Shown: positions 23,968 to 32,138 of the stretch, in pieces
Layout: each line of letters begins with the position of its first letter
Numbering within the stretch: the stretch's first letter is position 1
NCBI GenBank assembly: GCA_903881515.1
Contig: CAIRTN010000269.1
Coordinates: forward strand, 1-33,475
Origin: an uncultured Rhodospirillales bacterium
Lineage (GTDB): Bacteria; Pseudomonadota; Alphaproteobacteria; Acetobacterales; Acetobacteraceae
Direction of reading: 5' to 3'
Length of the DNA stretch: 33,475 nucleotides
Program-made: the position numbers and the translations under genes
Notes under the pieces: generated by a model
What the model was told of the DNA's origin: nothing
The model's database searches: none
The model's input: the letters and a program-made list of their open reading frames with translations, nothing else

Positions 23968-24837
23968 ATGCGCAAGGAAACCCTCCAGGCCTGGGCGCTG
24001 ATCCTCCCGGCGTTGCTGCTGCTGGTCGCCTTCACCCATTGGCCAGCCGTGGCAACCCTGGTGGACAGTTTCTACACCACGCCGAAGGGCAGCCGCCCGC
24101 CGCGCTTCGTCGGTCTGGAGAACTTCACCGACCTCTGGACCGACCCCGTCTTTTGGCGGGCGATGCACAACAACGCCATCTACGCCATCGCCACCATCCC
24201 GATCTCGATCGTGCTCGCCCTGGCGATGGCGCTCGCCGTCAACACCGCCATCCCCGGGCGCGCATTGGTCCGCATGGCCTATTTCACGCCGACGATGCTG
24301 CCGATGATCGCGGTCGCCAATATCTGGCTGTTCTTCTTCACCCCCGATTACGGCCTGTTCGACCAGATCCTCGCCCCCTTCGGCGGCGGCCGGCACAACT
24401 GGCTGGGCGACACCGCCACCGCGCTGCCCGCCATGATCGCCGTCGCGGTCTGGAAAGAGGCTGGCTTCTTCATGCTGTTCTTCCTCGCAGCCCTGCAGGC
24501 GATGCCGCCAGACCTCAAGGAGGCCGCGAACCTCGAAGGCTCCAGCCGCTGGAACTTCTTCCGCCGCGTCACCCTGCCGTTGCTGATGCCCACCACCCTG
24601 TTCGTGCTCGTCAACGCCGTGATCAACGCCTTCCGCCTCGTCGACCACGTCGTGGTAATGACCCGCGGCGGGCCGGATAACGCCACCACCCTGCTGCTCT
24701 ACTACATCTACGAAGCCGGCTTCCGCTTCTGGGACACTGCTCTCGCCTCAACCCTCACCGTGGTGCTGCTGATCCTGCTCGGCCTGCTCGCCTGGCTGCA
24801 ATTCGGCGTGCTCGGCAAACGGATTCACTACCGGTGA
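23968..24837 (+). CDS. ABC transporter permease, UgpA/MalF-like
   Basis: 289-aa inner-membrane permease with six predicted membrane segments, the first at about 8-28. The EAA loop that docks the ATPase is EAANLEGSSRWNFFRRVTLP. Other typical sequences are FVGLENFTDLWTDPVFWRAMHN and VVVMTRGGPDNATTLLLYYIYEAGF, the latter a hallmark of UgpA-type permeases. Its stop overlaps the GTG of the next permease (GTGA). Confidence 0.93.
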   Translation: MRKETLQAWALILPALLLLVAFTHWPAVATLVDSFYTTPKGSRPPRFVGLENFTDLWTDPVFWRAMHNNAIYAIATIPISIVLALAMALAVNTAIPGRALVRMAYFTPTMLPMIAVANIWLFFFTPDYGLFDQILAPFGGGRHNWLGDTATALPAMIAVAVWKEAGFFMLFFLAALQAMPPDLKEAANLEGSSRWNFFRRVTLPLLMPTTLFVLVNAVINAFRLVDHVVVMTRGGPDNATTLLLYYIYEAGFRFWDTALASTLTVVLLILLGLLAWLQFGVLGKRIHYR

Positions 24838-25634
24838 CCCGCAAACTCGAAATCACAGGCGCCTGGCTGCTCGGCTTCATCTGGGTGATGCCGCTGCTTT
24901 ACGCCGTCTGGACCGCGTTTCACCCCGCCGAGTTCGCCACCCATTTTTCGCTCACCGCGCCGCTCACCCTGAAGAACATCGAATCCGCCTGGGCCGCCGC
25001 CCCCTTCGCCCGCTACTTCCTCAACACCACGATCCTGGTCACGCTGATCCTGGTCGCCCAGTTTACCGTCTGCACCCCCGCCGCCTTCGCCTTCGCCCGG
25101 ATGAACTTCCCCGGCCGCGACATCGTCTTCGCCATCGTGCTGATGCAGTTGATGGTGATGCCTGACATCCTGCTGGTCGCGAACTACCGCACCATGGCCA
25201 GGCTCGACCTGGTCGACACCATCCTGGCCATCGCGCTGCCCTATCTCGGCTCCGCCTTCGGCATCTTCCTGCTGCGCCAGACCTTCCGACAGGTGCCCCA
25301 GGAGCTCGACGACGCCGCCCGCCTCGAGGGCTGCTCGCTCGCCGCCCGCATCTGGCGTGTCTACGTCCCGCTTGCGCGGCCCACCTACCTCGCCTACGGC
25401 CTGGTCAGCGTCAGCTATCACTGGAACAACTTCCTCTGGCCGCTGGTGATCACCAACTCGGTCACCACCCGCCCCGTCACCGTCGGCCTCTCCGTCTTCG
25501 CCTCCACCGACCAGGGCATCGACTGGTCGATCATCACCGCGGCCACCATCCTCACCAGCGCGCCCCTGCTGGTTGCATTCCTGCTGTTTCAGCGGCAATT
25601 CGTGCAAAGCTTCATGCGCGCAGGGATCAGATGA
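24834..25634 (+). CDS. ABC transporter permease, UgpE/MalG-like
   Basis: 266-aa permease with six membrane segments. The EAA-type loop reads DDAARLEGCSLAARIWRVYVP. Also typical are FALARM-like FAFARMNFPGRDIVF, the SYHWNNFLWPLVI block and GIDWSIITAATILTSAPLL near the C-terminus, as in UgpE. GTG start at 24834 overlaps the previous stop, and its own stop overlaps the ATG of the phosphatase gene (ATGA). It forms the pore with the preceding permease. Confidence 0.93.
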   Translation: MTRKLEITGAWLLGFIWVMPLLYAVWTAFHPAEFATHFSLTAPLTLKNIESAWAAAPFARYFLNTTILVTLILVAQFTVCTPAAFAFARMNFPGRDIVFAIVLMQLMVMPDILLVANYRTMARLDLVDTILAIALPYLGSAFGIFLLRQTFRQVPQELDDAARLEGCSLAARIWRVYVPLARPTYLAYGLVSVSYHWNNFLWPLVITNSVTTRPVTVGLSVFASTDQGIDWSIITAATILTSAPLLVAFLLFQRQFVQSFMRAGIR

Positions 25635-26419
25635 CCGCTCTTCAACGCCGCCTCGACGTCGCCATCCCCCTTGCCCAGGAGGCCGGACGCCGCGCGCTCG
25701 CCATGCAGCCCCCGCCCGGCGCGCCCGAAGCCACCCTCAAAGGCACGCAGGACTGGCTGACCGCAGCCGACGGCGCCACCGAGAAGTTCCTCGCCGAATC
25801 GCTGGCCGCCGCCTTCCCCGAAGACGGCTTCATGGGCGAGGAAACCGGCTCCGGCCGCGAGGGCGGCCTGCGCTGGATCGTCGATCCGATCGACGGCACC
25901 TCCAACTTCGCCCGAGGCTCGCGGCGCTGGTGCGTCTCCGTCGGCCTGCTCGACGGCCGCCAATCCGTCGCCGGCGTCATCCACGCCCCCGCCCTCGGCG
26001 ACACCTTCGCCGCCCGCCAGGGCAACGGCGCCACCCTCAACACCGCCCCGATGCGCGCCGCCACCACCACCGACCTCGCCCGCGGACAGGTCGAGTGCGG
26101 CTGGTCGCACCGTCGCCCCAACGCCGGCTACTACCGCATGGTCCAGGCCATCATGGAGCGCGGCGCCATGCTCCGCGCCGGCGGCTCCGGCGCCCTCGGC
26201 CTCGCCGACGTCGCCGCCGGCCGCATCGACGGCTACGCCGAACTGCACATCAACCTGTGGGACGTCGCCGCCGCGCTGTGCATCCTCACCGAATCCGGCG
26301 CCCGCGTGTCGGATTTCACCGCCGGCGACGGAATGCTCGAAGGCAACCATATCCTCGCCGCCGCGCCTGGTATTGCCGAGGCCTTGTCGGAGGCAGCGGG
26401 GCTCGGCTTTAGCGGTTGA
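25631..26419 (+). CDS. Inositol-monophosphatase-family phosphatase (HisN/SuhB-like)
   Basis: 262-aa Mg2+/Li+-sensitive sugar-phosphatase family member. Metal ligands are Glu70/Glu71 (GEETG), Asp85 and Asp88 in WIVDPIDGTSNFARG, and Asp211 in LWDVAAALCILTESG. It removes phosphate from myo-inositol-1-phosphate, histidinol phosphate or related esters. The ATG overlaps the stop of the second permease gene (ATGA), so it is translated with the transporter. That coupling suggests that it dephosphorylates the imported compound or a product of it, rather than acting in histidine synthesis. The sequence does not decide between HisN and inositol phosphatase. Confidence 0.92.
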   Translation: MTALQRRLDVAIPLAQEAGRRALAMQPPPGAPEATLKGTQDWLTAADGATEKFLAESLAAAFPEDGFMGEETGSGREGGLRWIVDPIDGTSNFARGSRRWCVSVGLLDGRQSVAGVIHAPALGDTFAARQGNGATLNTAPMRAATTTDLARGQVECGWSHRRPNAGYYRMVQAIMERGAMLRAGGSGALGLADVAAGRIDGYAELHINLWDVAAALCILTESGARVSDFTAGDGMLEGNHILAAAPGIAEALSEAAGLGFSG

Positions 26420-26518
26420 TGAATTGAGGCTCGATCTTCGCCTGCGGACGATGCTTGCTACCTGGCTCTAGCTTCTCGCCGCAAGTTTGGTATATGGCGC
26501 CGACTAGGATCATAGGTT

Positions 26519-26593
26519 GCCGGGTTAGCACAGCGGTAGTGCAGCGGTTTTGTAAACCGAAGGTCGGGGGTTCAATCCCCTCACCCGGCACCA
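26519..26593 (+). tRNA. tRNA-Thr (anticodon TGT)
   Basis: 75-nt cloverleaf with encoded CCA. Acceptor GCCGGGT pairs with ACCCGGC; D stem GCAC/GTGC; anticodon arm GCGGT-TTTGTAA-ACCGA gives TGT; T arm GGGGG-TTCAATC-CCCTC. The first anticodon-stem pair (27-43) is a G-A mismatch, the only non-canonical pair apart from one G-T. Confidence 0.95.
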
Positions 26594-26604
26594 TCCACTT
26601 CCGG

Positions 26605-26617
26605 GCAGGGCGCCTGC
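26605..26617. terminator. Small hairpin between tRNA-Thr and mltG
   Basis: GCAGG (26605-26609), loop GCG, CCTGC (26613-26617), without a T run on either side. It lies between the tRNA end and the convergent mltG stop and may help end one or both transcripts. Weak evidence. Confidence 0.25.
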
Positions 26618-26647
26618 GGTTCAGTCAGCATCCTCGTTAGGAAAAAG

Positions 26648-27601
26648 CTATCGAGCGACGGAAGCTCGCCAGCGCGCAACGTTACGGTTGTGCTCATCCA
26701 GAGTGTTGGCGAAGACGTGGCCACCCTTGCCGTCGGCGACGAAGTAGAGGGCGTCTGTGGTGGCCGGGTGGGCGGTGGCCATCAGGCTGGCCAGGCCTGG
26801 GCTGGCGATCGGGCCGGGGGGCAGGCCGGTGGCGTGGTAGGTGTTGTAGGGGTTGGCGCTGTCGAGATCGGCGCGAGTGGGGGGCTTTTCCAGGCTCTGG
26901 CCGCCGCTGGCGGCGAAACTGACCGTAGGGTCCGCCTGCAGGCGCATGCCTTTGCGCAGGCGGTTGAGGTAGACCGCGGCAACCATGGCGCGTTCGTCCG
27001 GCCGCGCGGTTTCGCGCTCGACGATGCTGGCCAGGATCAGCAGTTCCTGGGCGTTGGCGAGTTTCACCACCTCGGCATGGCCGGACCAGATTTCGGCCAG
27101 GGTCTTGTCCATCGCGCGCACGGCGCGTCCGAGCAGGGCCTCGCGCGGGGTGCCGCGTTCGAATGCGTAGGTCTGCGGTAGCACGGAGCCTTCGGCGGGC
27201 GTCGGGGTGGGGCCGGAGAGGGTATCGGCACGGGCCAGCAACTGGGCGATCTGCGGGGCGGTGAGGCCTTCGGGGATGGTGAGGCGATGCTGCACCGGCC
27301 GGGCGGTGCGCAGCACGCTCAGCACGTCGCGCAGGCGCGCATGGGCGGGGAAGCTGAACTCGCCGGCGCGCAGCGGGCCTTCGGCGCGGGTCCACCAGGC
27401 CATCGCGCGGAAGGCCCAGGGTGTGGTGATCAGCCCAGCGTCGCGCAGCGCGTCGCCGAGTTGCACCGCACTGCCGTTGGGCACGACGATGTCGGCCGAA
27501 GCAGGCAGCGGGCCGGGCCCGAGATAGTGTTTCGCGGCAACCCAGGACCCGGCGGCCAGCCCGAGCACAAGGACGAGGACGCCCGCCAGCGCCCAGCGCA
27601 T
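26648..27601 (-). CDS. mltG: Endolytic peptidoglycan transglycosylase
   Basis: 317-aa YceG/MltG-family enzyme that cuts nascent glycan strands and so sets their length. One N-terminal membrane anchor (about 5-24) is followed by a LysM-like region and the catalytic domain. The key Glu195 lies in ILASIVERETAR (189-200), matching the E. coli ASIVEKET motif. Further signatures are VAAVYLNRLRKGMRLQADPTV, NPYNTYHATGLPPGPIASPGL and YFVADGKGGHVFANTLDEHN. It starts 7 bp after the fabF stop and is the last gene of the fab operon, an arrangement common in proteobacteria. Confidence 0.95.
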   Translation of the reverse strand: MRWALAGVLVLVLGLAAGSWVAAKHYLGPGPLPASADIVVPNGSAVQLGDALRDAGLITTPWAFRAMAWWTRAEGPLRAGEFSFPAHARLRDVLSVLRTARPVQHRLTIPEGLTAPQIAQLLARADTLSGPTPTPAEGSVLPQTYAFERGTPREALLGRAVRAMDKTLAEIWSGHAEVVKLANAQELLILASIVERETARPDERAMVAAVYLNRLRKGMRLQADPTVSFAASGGQSLEKPPTRADLDSANPYNTYHATGLPPGPIASPGLASLMATAHPATTDALYFVADGKGGHVFANTLDEHNRNVARWRASVAR

Positions 27602-27608
27602 CGCCGTG

Positions 27609-28871
27609 TCAGACGACGCGCTTGAAGATCACGCTGGCGTTGGTGCCGCCAAAGCCGAAGCTGTTCGACAGCGCGACGTCGATCCGGCGCGGCTGCGCCT
27701 GATGCGCGACACGGTCGATCACGCTTTCGGTGCTCGGATTGTCCAGATTCAGCGTCGGCGGCGCGACGTTGTCGCGGATCGCGAGCAGGGTGAACAGTGC
27801 CTCGATCGCGCCGGCGGCGCCGAGCAGATGCCCGGTGGCCGATTTGGTCGAGGACATCGCGACGTTGCGGGCGTGATCGCCGAAGAAACGTTCGACCGCC
27901 TGAAGTTCCAGATCGTCGCCCAGCGGCGTCGAGGTGCCGTGCGCGTTGATATACTGGATCTGCTCGGGCAGCACGCCGCTGTTCTTCAGGCAGGCCTTCA
28001 TCGCGCGGAACGCACCGTCATGGCCTTCGGCCGGGGCGGTGATGTGATGCGCGTCGCCCGACAGGCCGTAGCCGGCGACTTCGCCGTAGATCTTGGCGCC
28101 GCGCTTCTTGGCGTGTTCGTACTCTTCCAGCACGACCACGCCGGCGCCCTCGCCCATCACGAAGCCGTCGCGATCGCGGTCCCATGGCCGCGAGGCCTGG
28201 GTCGGACGGTCGTTGAAGCCGGTGGAGAGCGCGCGCGAGGCACAGAACCCGGCGATGCCCAGGATGTTCACCGCCGATTCGGCACCGCCGGCGACCATCA
28301 CGTCGGCATCGCCGAACTGGATCAGCCGCGCCGCGTCGCCGATGGCGTGCACGCCGGTGGCGCAGGCAGTGACCACCGCGTGGTTCGGACCCTTGAAGCC
28401 GTATTTGATCGACAGATGGCCTGAGGCCAGGTTGATCAGCGCCGAGGGGATGAAGAACGGCGACAGACGCCGCGCCTTGCCCTCATGCACCTGGATCGAG
28501 GCTTCGAAAATCGTCTCGAGCCCGCCGATGCCGCTGCCGATCATCACGCCGGTGGCGCAGCGATCGTCTTCCGACTCGGGGGTCCAGCCGGAATCCTCGA
28601 CGGCCTGGATGCCGGCGACCATCGCGAACTGGATGAACCGGTCCATCTTGCGCTGGTCCTTCGGCGGAACCCATTCCGCCATGTCCAGCTTGCCGTCCGC
28701 TCGCGATCCGGCCGGGATCTCCCCGGCGATCTTGGCCGGAAGGTCGGAGACATCAAACGACTGGATGGGACCGATGCCGGATTCGCCCGCAAGCAGGCGT
28801 TTCCAGACATTTTCCGCACCAAGGCCAAGCGGGCAAGCAATGCCCATGCCAGTGACCACCACACGACGCAT
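27609..28871 (-). CDS. fabF: 3-oxoacyl-[acyl-carrier-protein] synthase II
   Basis: 420-aa condensing enzyme that elongates acyl-ACP with malonyl-ACP. The Cys-His-His triad is visible: Cys in VVTACATGVHAIGD, His in INAHGTSTPLGD, His in KSATGHLLGAAG. The C-terminal NSFGFGGTNAS loop is also present. The start is ATG 28871, or GTG 28874 directly before it; GAGGA lies at usable distance from either. It follows acpP after a hairpin that probably lowers its expression relative to ACP. Confidence 0.97.
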   Translation of the reverse strand: MRRVVVTGMGIACPLGLGAENVWKRLLAGESGIGPIQSFDVSDLPAKIAGEIPAGSRADGKLDMAEWVPPKDQRKMDRFIQFAMVAGIQAVEDSGWTPESEDDRCATGVMIGSGIGGLETIFEASIQVHEGKARRLSPFFIPSALINLASGHLSIKYGFKGPNHAVVTACATGVHAIGDAARLIQFGDADVMVAGGAESAVNILGIAGFCASRALSTGFNDRPTQASRPWDRDRDGFVMGEGAGVVVLEEYEHAKKRGAKIYGEVAGYGLSGDAHHITAPAEGHDGAFRAMKACLKNSGVLPEQIQYINAHGTSTPLGDDLELQAVERFFGDHARNVAMSSTKSATGHLLGAAGAIEALFTLLAIRDNVAPPTLNLDNPSTESVIDRVAHQAQPRRIDVALSNSFGFGGTNASVIFKRVV

Positions 28872-28904
28872 CACTTGCAGTCCTCACGCTGTCAGGGATC
28901 GGTT

Positions 28905-28926
28905 ATTCCGCGAACACTCGCGGAAT
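28905..28926 (-). terminator. Hairpin between acpP and fabF
   Basis: Perfect 9-bp stem, ATTCCGCGA (28905-28913) with TCGCGGAAT (28918-28926), and loop ACAC, starting at the acpP stop codon. Without a T run it should act as a partial terminator or mRNA stabiliser, fitting the large excess of ACP over FabF. Confidence 0.6.
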
Positions 28927-29165
28927 CAGCCGGCCTTCTGCTTGGAAATATAGTCGATCGCGTCCTGCACGGTGGCGATCTTCTCGGCCGCGTCTTCCGG
29001 AATTTCGACGCTAAACGCCTCTTCGAACGCCATCACCAGCTCGACGGTGTCGAGGCTGTCGGCACCAAGGTCGTCGATGAAAGACGCCTCGTTGGTGACC
29101 TTCACCTCTTCGACACCGAGGTGCTCGACCACGATCTTCTTAACCTTCTCGGCAATCTCGCTCAT
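28926..29165 (-). CDS. acpP: Acyl carrier protein
   Basis: 79-aa acidic carrier of growing fatty acyl chains. The 4'-phosphopantetheine attachment site is Ser37 in [16 protein letters not shown]. The sequence [18 protein letters not shown] and the length are standard for AcpP. AGGAG lies about 12 bp before the start. It lies 154 bp downstream of fabG, the largest gap in the operon, so it probably also has its own promoter in 29166-29319. Confidence 0.98.
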   Translation of the reverse strand: MSEIAEKVKKIVVEHLGVEEVKVTNEASFIDDLGADSLDTVELVMAFEEAFSVEIPEDAAEKIATVQDAIDYISKQKAG

Positions 29166-29319
29166 CGTCTTCTAGCTCTCCTGGCTGCCGGACTCGATCT
29201 GTTTGGACCGGCTCATGGGGGATCGTAGGGTCGAATTCGTGTCGCACGGGGATAGTTCGGATGCGACGCGGGGCGCTTAGCATGGAACCGTCATAGACGC
29301 CAACCGCCTCCGGGCAGCT

Positions 29320-30054
29320 TTAGATCATCGCCATCCCGCCGTTGACATGCAAGGTCGCTCCAGTGACCCAGCGCGCTTCCTCGCTGGCCAGATAAACCAC
29401 GGCGGCGGCGATATCGGCCGGATCGCCCATGCGGCCCAGCGGAATGGCTTCCAGCAGCTTGCTCCGCTGCGCCTCGTTCAGCGCGTCGGTCATCGGCGTG
29501 GCGATGAAGCCGGGGGCGACCACGTTCACCGTGACGCCGCGGCTGGCAACTTCCTGCGCCAGCGCTTTGCTCATGCCGACAAGGCCGGCCTTGGCGGCGG
29601 CGTAGTTCGCCTGGCCGGGATTGCCGGTGGCGCCGACGATCGAGGAGATCGAGACGATGCGCCCGGCGCGGCGGCGCAGCATGCCCTTCAGCGCGGCGCG
29701 AGCCAGGCGGAATGGTGCGGTCAGATCGACCTCCAGCACCGCCTGCCAGTCCTCGTCCTTCATCCGCAGCGCCAGCATGTCGCGGGTGAAGCCGGCATTG
29801 TTCACCAGGATCGCCAGCGGCCCGATCGCCTCGACGGTGGCGATCAGCGCGTCTGGCGCCGCCGGATCGGACAGGTTGGCCGGGCAGACATGCGCCCGTT
29901 CGCCCAAATCGTCGGCCAGCGCCTGCAACGCCTCCGCCCTTGTGCCCGACAGGGCCACAATCGCGCCCTGCGCGTGCAGTGCGCGGGCGATCGCCGCCCC
30001 GATGCCGCCCGAGGCGCCGGTGATCAGCGCAACCTTGCCGTCCAGACGAAACAT
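29320..30054 (-). CDS. fabG: 3-oxoacyl-[acyl-carrier-protein] reductase
   Basis: 244-aa NADPH-dependent SDR that reduces 3-oxoacyl-ACP. It has cofactor motif TGASGGIG (12-19), NNAG (85-88), catalytic Ser138, Tyr151 and Lys155 (NYAAAKAG), and the FabG-type C-terminus GRMGDPADIAAAVVYLAS...HVNGGMAMI. The start lies 12 bp after the fabD stop. The canonical fabD-fabG-acpP-fabF order confirms the role over other SDRs. Confidence 0.96.
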   Translation of the reverse strand: MFRLDGKVALITGASGGIGAAIARALHAQGAIVALSGTRAEALQALADDLGERAHVCPANLSDPAAPDALIATVEAIGPLAILVNNAGFTRDMLALRMKDEDWQAVLEVDLTAPFRLARAALKGMLRRRAGRIVSISSIVGATGNPGQANYAAAKAGLVGMSKALAQEVASRGVTVNVVAPGFIATPMTDALNEAQRSKLLEAIPLGRMGDPADIAAAVVYLASEEARWVTGATLHVNGGMAMI

Positions 30055-30066
30055 GGCGTTCTCGCT

Positions 30067-31026
30067 TTACAGAATCTTCAGCAGCGCTTCGATCTCGGCC
30101 GGGGTGCCGGCCGCCGACGCGGTGGCATCCGGCGCGATGCGTTTGACGAGGCCGGACAGTACCTTGCCCGAGCCGAGTTCGACAAAGCTGGTCACGCCCA
30201 GGCTGGTCATCGTCTGCATACATTCGCGCCAGCGCACGGTGGCGGTAACCTGACGCACCAGCAGATCGATGATCGCTGTGGGGTCGGTGACCTTGGCGGC
30301 GGAAACGTTGGCGATCAGCGGCACCACCGGGGCCAGCGGCTTCGTGGCATCCAACGCCGCGGCCATTGCATCGGCGGCCGGCGCCATCAGCGCGCAATGG
30401 AACGGGGCGGAGACCGGCAGCAGCATGGCGCGGCGCACGCCCTTGGTCTTGGCGACCTCGATCGCCCGTTCGATCGCCGTCCGATGGCCGGAAATCACCA
30501 CCTGGCCGCCGCCATTGTCGTTCGCGGTCTCCACCACTTCGCGCACGCCCTCGGGCGACATCGCCGCTTCGGCACAGATCTCATCGGCCAGCGAAACCTC
30601 GGCACCCAACAGGGCCGCCATCGCGCCGGTGCCGGCGGGCACGGCCTTTTGCATCGCCTGGCCGCGCAGGCGCAGCAAGGCTGCGGCCTGAGAGGCGGTG
30701 AAGGCGCCAGCGGCGGCGAGTGCGGAATATTCGCCCAGCGAATGGCCGGCGACCACGATGGCGCGGTCGGCCAGCGTGAACCCGCCCTCACTCTCCAACA
30801 CCCGCAGCACGGCGAGCGAATGCGCCATCAGCGCCGGCTGGGCGTTCTCAGTCAGCGTCAGTTCCTCGGACGGCCCCTCGAACATCAGCTTGGACAGTTT
30901 GGTCTTCAGCGTGTCGTCCACTTCCTGGAAGACCTCGCGGGCGGATGAAAAAGCGGCGGCCAGATCGCGGCCCATGCCGGGGGCCTGGCTGCCTTGGCCG
31001 GGGAAGATGAACGCGTGGACGGACAT
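30067..31026 (-). CDS. fabD: Malonyl-CoA:ACP transacylase
   Basis: 319-aa enzyme that loads malonate from CoA onto ACP. FIFPGQGSQAPGMG opens the protein. The nucleophile Ser96 lies in GHSLGEYSALAA. The catalytic His is in VSAPFHCALM, and ELGSGKVLSGLVKRI closes the fold. First gene of the fab operon, divergent from rpsF across a 356-bp intergenic region that must hold its promoter. Confidence 0.97.
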   Translation of the reverse strand: MSVHAFIFPGQGSQAPGMGRDLAAAFSSAREVFQEVDDTLKTKLSKLMFEGPSEELTLTENAQPALMAHSLAVLRVLESEGGFTLADRAIVVAGHSLGEYSALAAAGAFTASQAAALLRLRGQAMQKAVPAGTGAMAALLGAEVSLADEICAEAAMSPEGVREVVETANDNGGGQVVISGHRTAIERAIEVAKTKGVRRAMLLPVSAPFHCALMAPAADAMAAALDATKPLAPVVPLIANVSAAKVTDPTAIIDLLVRQVTATVRWRECMQTMTSLGVTSFVELGSGKVLSGLVKRIAPDATASAAGTPAEIEALLKIL

Positions 31027-31382
31027 CGGGATGGTTTCCGGGAAGGGATGTGCGGGCGCCTATCGCCACGGGCGGGCAATCTTGTCAATTGTGCGGCAAC
31101 CCAAACGCATTGTCGTTACCCGGGGACGAAACATCGGCAGAGAATCACAGAAGCGAAAATCTGCGGCCGCTCTGCGCGCTGGTCCGATCCGCTCTGTTTT
31201 GCACGCATGTCCGCGCCTCCATAGGCACGGCCTGGGACGTTGTCCCTGGACCCCGTCGCCACATGTGTGTATAGGCCCGCGCTTCCCTGCTGGGGCGGTC
31301 GGCCCGCTCCGGCTATGCTCGCGCGCCATTGTGGCGTGGGACCTGACCGGGTCCGGGGCTGAACAACCCAGAGGGAGTTCGC
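31027..31382. other. 356-bp intergenic region between divergent fabD and rpsF
   Basis: No coding sequence stands out on either strand; the short open frames lack codon bias and ribosome binding sites. Patches such as TTGTCAATTG and TGTGTATAGG are less GC-rich than the genes and probably hold the divergent promoters, but no -35/-10 pair with good spacing was found. The rpsF-proximal end holds a candidate leader hairpin. Confidence 0.6.
31339..31354 (+). promoter_or_regulatory. Candidate S6:S18 autoregulatory leader hairpin
   Basis: GGACC (31339-31343) pairs with GGTCC (31350-31354) around loop TGACCG, 28 bp before the rpsF start, with a second small hairpin CGCCA-TTG-TGGCG just upstream. Many bacteria carry an rpsF leader in which a CCG-containing bulge next to a stem binds the S6:S18 complex. 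The ACCG here could be that element, but the match is only by eye. Confidence 0.3.
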
Positions 31383-31850
31383 ATGCCGCTATATGAAACC
31401 GTGCTTATTGCACGTAACGACGTCACGCAGCAGCAGGTTGAGGCGATTGCCGATACCATTGCCGCTCAGTTCGAGCCGGAAGGCGATTCGATCAAGAAGC
31501 GGGAATACTGGGGCCTTCGCAGCCTTGCTTACCGCATCAAGAAGAATCGCAAGGGGCATTATATGCTCCTGGGTCTCGACGCGAAGCCGGCCTCGGTGAA
31601 GGAAATGGAGCGTCTGCTCAGCCTGAACGAAGACGTGCTGCGTTTCATGACGATCCGCATCGAGACGATCGACGAGGCGCCGAGCGCGATTCTGTCGCGC
31701 AAGTCCGACGATCGGGAGCGTTCGTTCCGTGGCCCGAAACCGGCTGGTCGTTTCGACAGCGGCCGCAAGCGTGGCTATGACGATCGTGAAGAATTCACCG
31801 CCCGTGCGGATTCTCCGCGCGACGAGTACCGCGGCCGGGACGAGGAGTAA
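31383..31850 (+). CDS. rpsF: 30S ribosomal protein S6
   Basis: 155-aa S6. The core (about 1-97) has MPLYETVLIARNDVTQQQV, the KKREYWGLRSLAYRIKKNRKG strand region and VLRFMTIRIE. It continues into a charged Arg/Asp/Gly-rich tail of roughly 55 residues, longer than in E. coli (about 131 aa overall). S6 binds 16S rRNA with S18 in the platform. GAGGGAG lies before the ATG. The order rpsF-rpsR-rplI is standard. Confidence 0.97.
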   Translation: MPLYETVLIARNDVTQQQVEAIADTIAAQFEPEGDSIKKREYWGLRSLAYRIKKNRKGHYMLLGLDAKPASVKEMERLLSLNEDVLRFMTIRIETIDEAPSAILSRKSDDRERSFRGPKPAGRFDSGRKRGYDDREEFTARADSPRDEYRGRDEE

Positions 31851-31856
31851 GACAGC

Positions 31857-32126
31857 ATGTCCGATGATGTGAGCCCCGCCAGCCGCCGCGCCGCCGTTGG
31901 CGCCCGGCGTCCGTTCTACCGCCGCCGCAAGTCCTGCCCGTTCTCCGGCCCGAATGCGCCGAAGATCGACTACAAGGACGTGCGCCTGCTCTCCCGCTTC
32001 CTGTCCGAGCGCGGCAAGATCGTGCCGAGCCGCATCACTGCGGTTTCCGCGAAGAAGCAGCGCGAGCTGGCGAATGCGATCAAGCGGGCCCGTTTCCTGG
32101 CCCTGCTTCCCTATGTGCTGAGCTGA
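31857..32126 (+). CDS. rpsR: 30S ribosomal protein S18
   Basis: 89-aa S18, the S6 partner. Signatures are [49 protein letters not shown] and [13 protein letters not shown]. The N-terminus is somewhat extended ([15 protein letters not shown]). It starts 6 bp after the rpsF stop. Confidence 0.98.
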   Translation: MSDDVSPASRRAAVGARRPFYRRRKSCPFSGPNAPKIDYKDVRLLSRFLSERGKIVPSRITAVSAKKQRELANAIKRARFLALLPYVLS

Positions 32127-32138
32127 GGAGCGCGGAGA

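Noticed and set aside
22582-24648. A 688-codon open frame on the minus strand
   Set aside because: Antisense to the second binding protein and first permease; Gly/Val/Asp/Gln-rich nonsense without ribosome binding site or domain.
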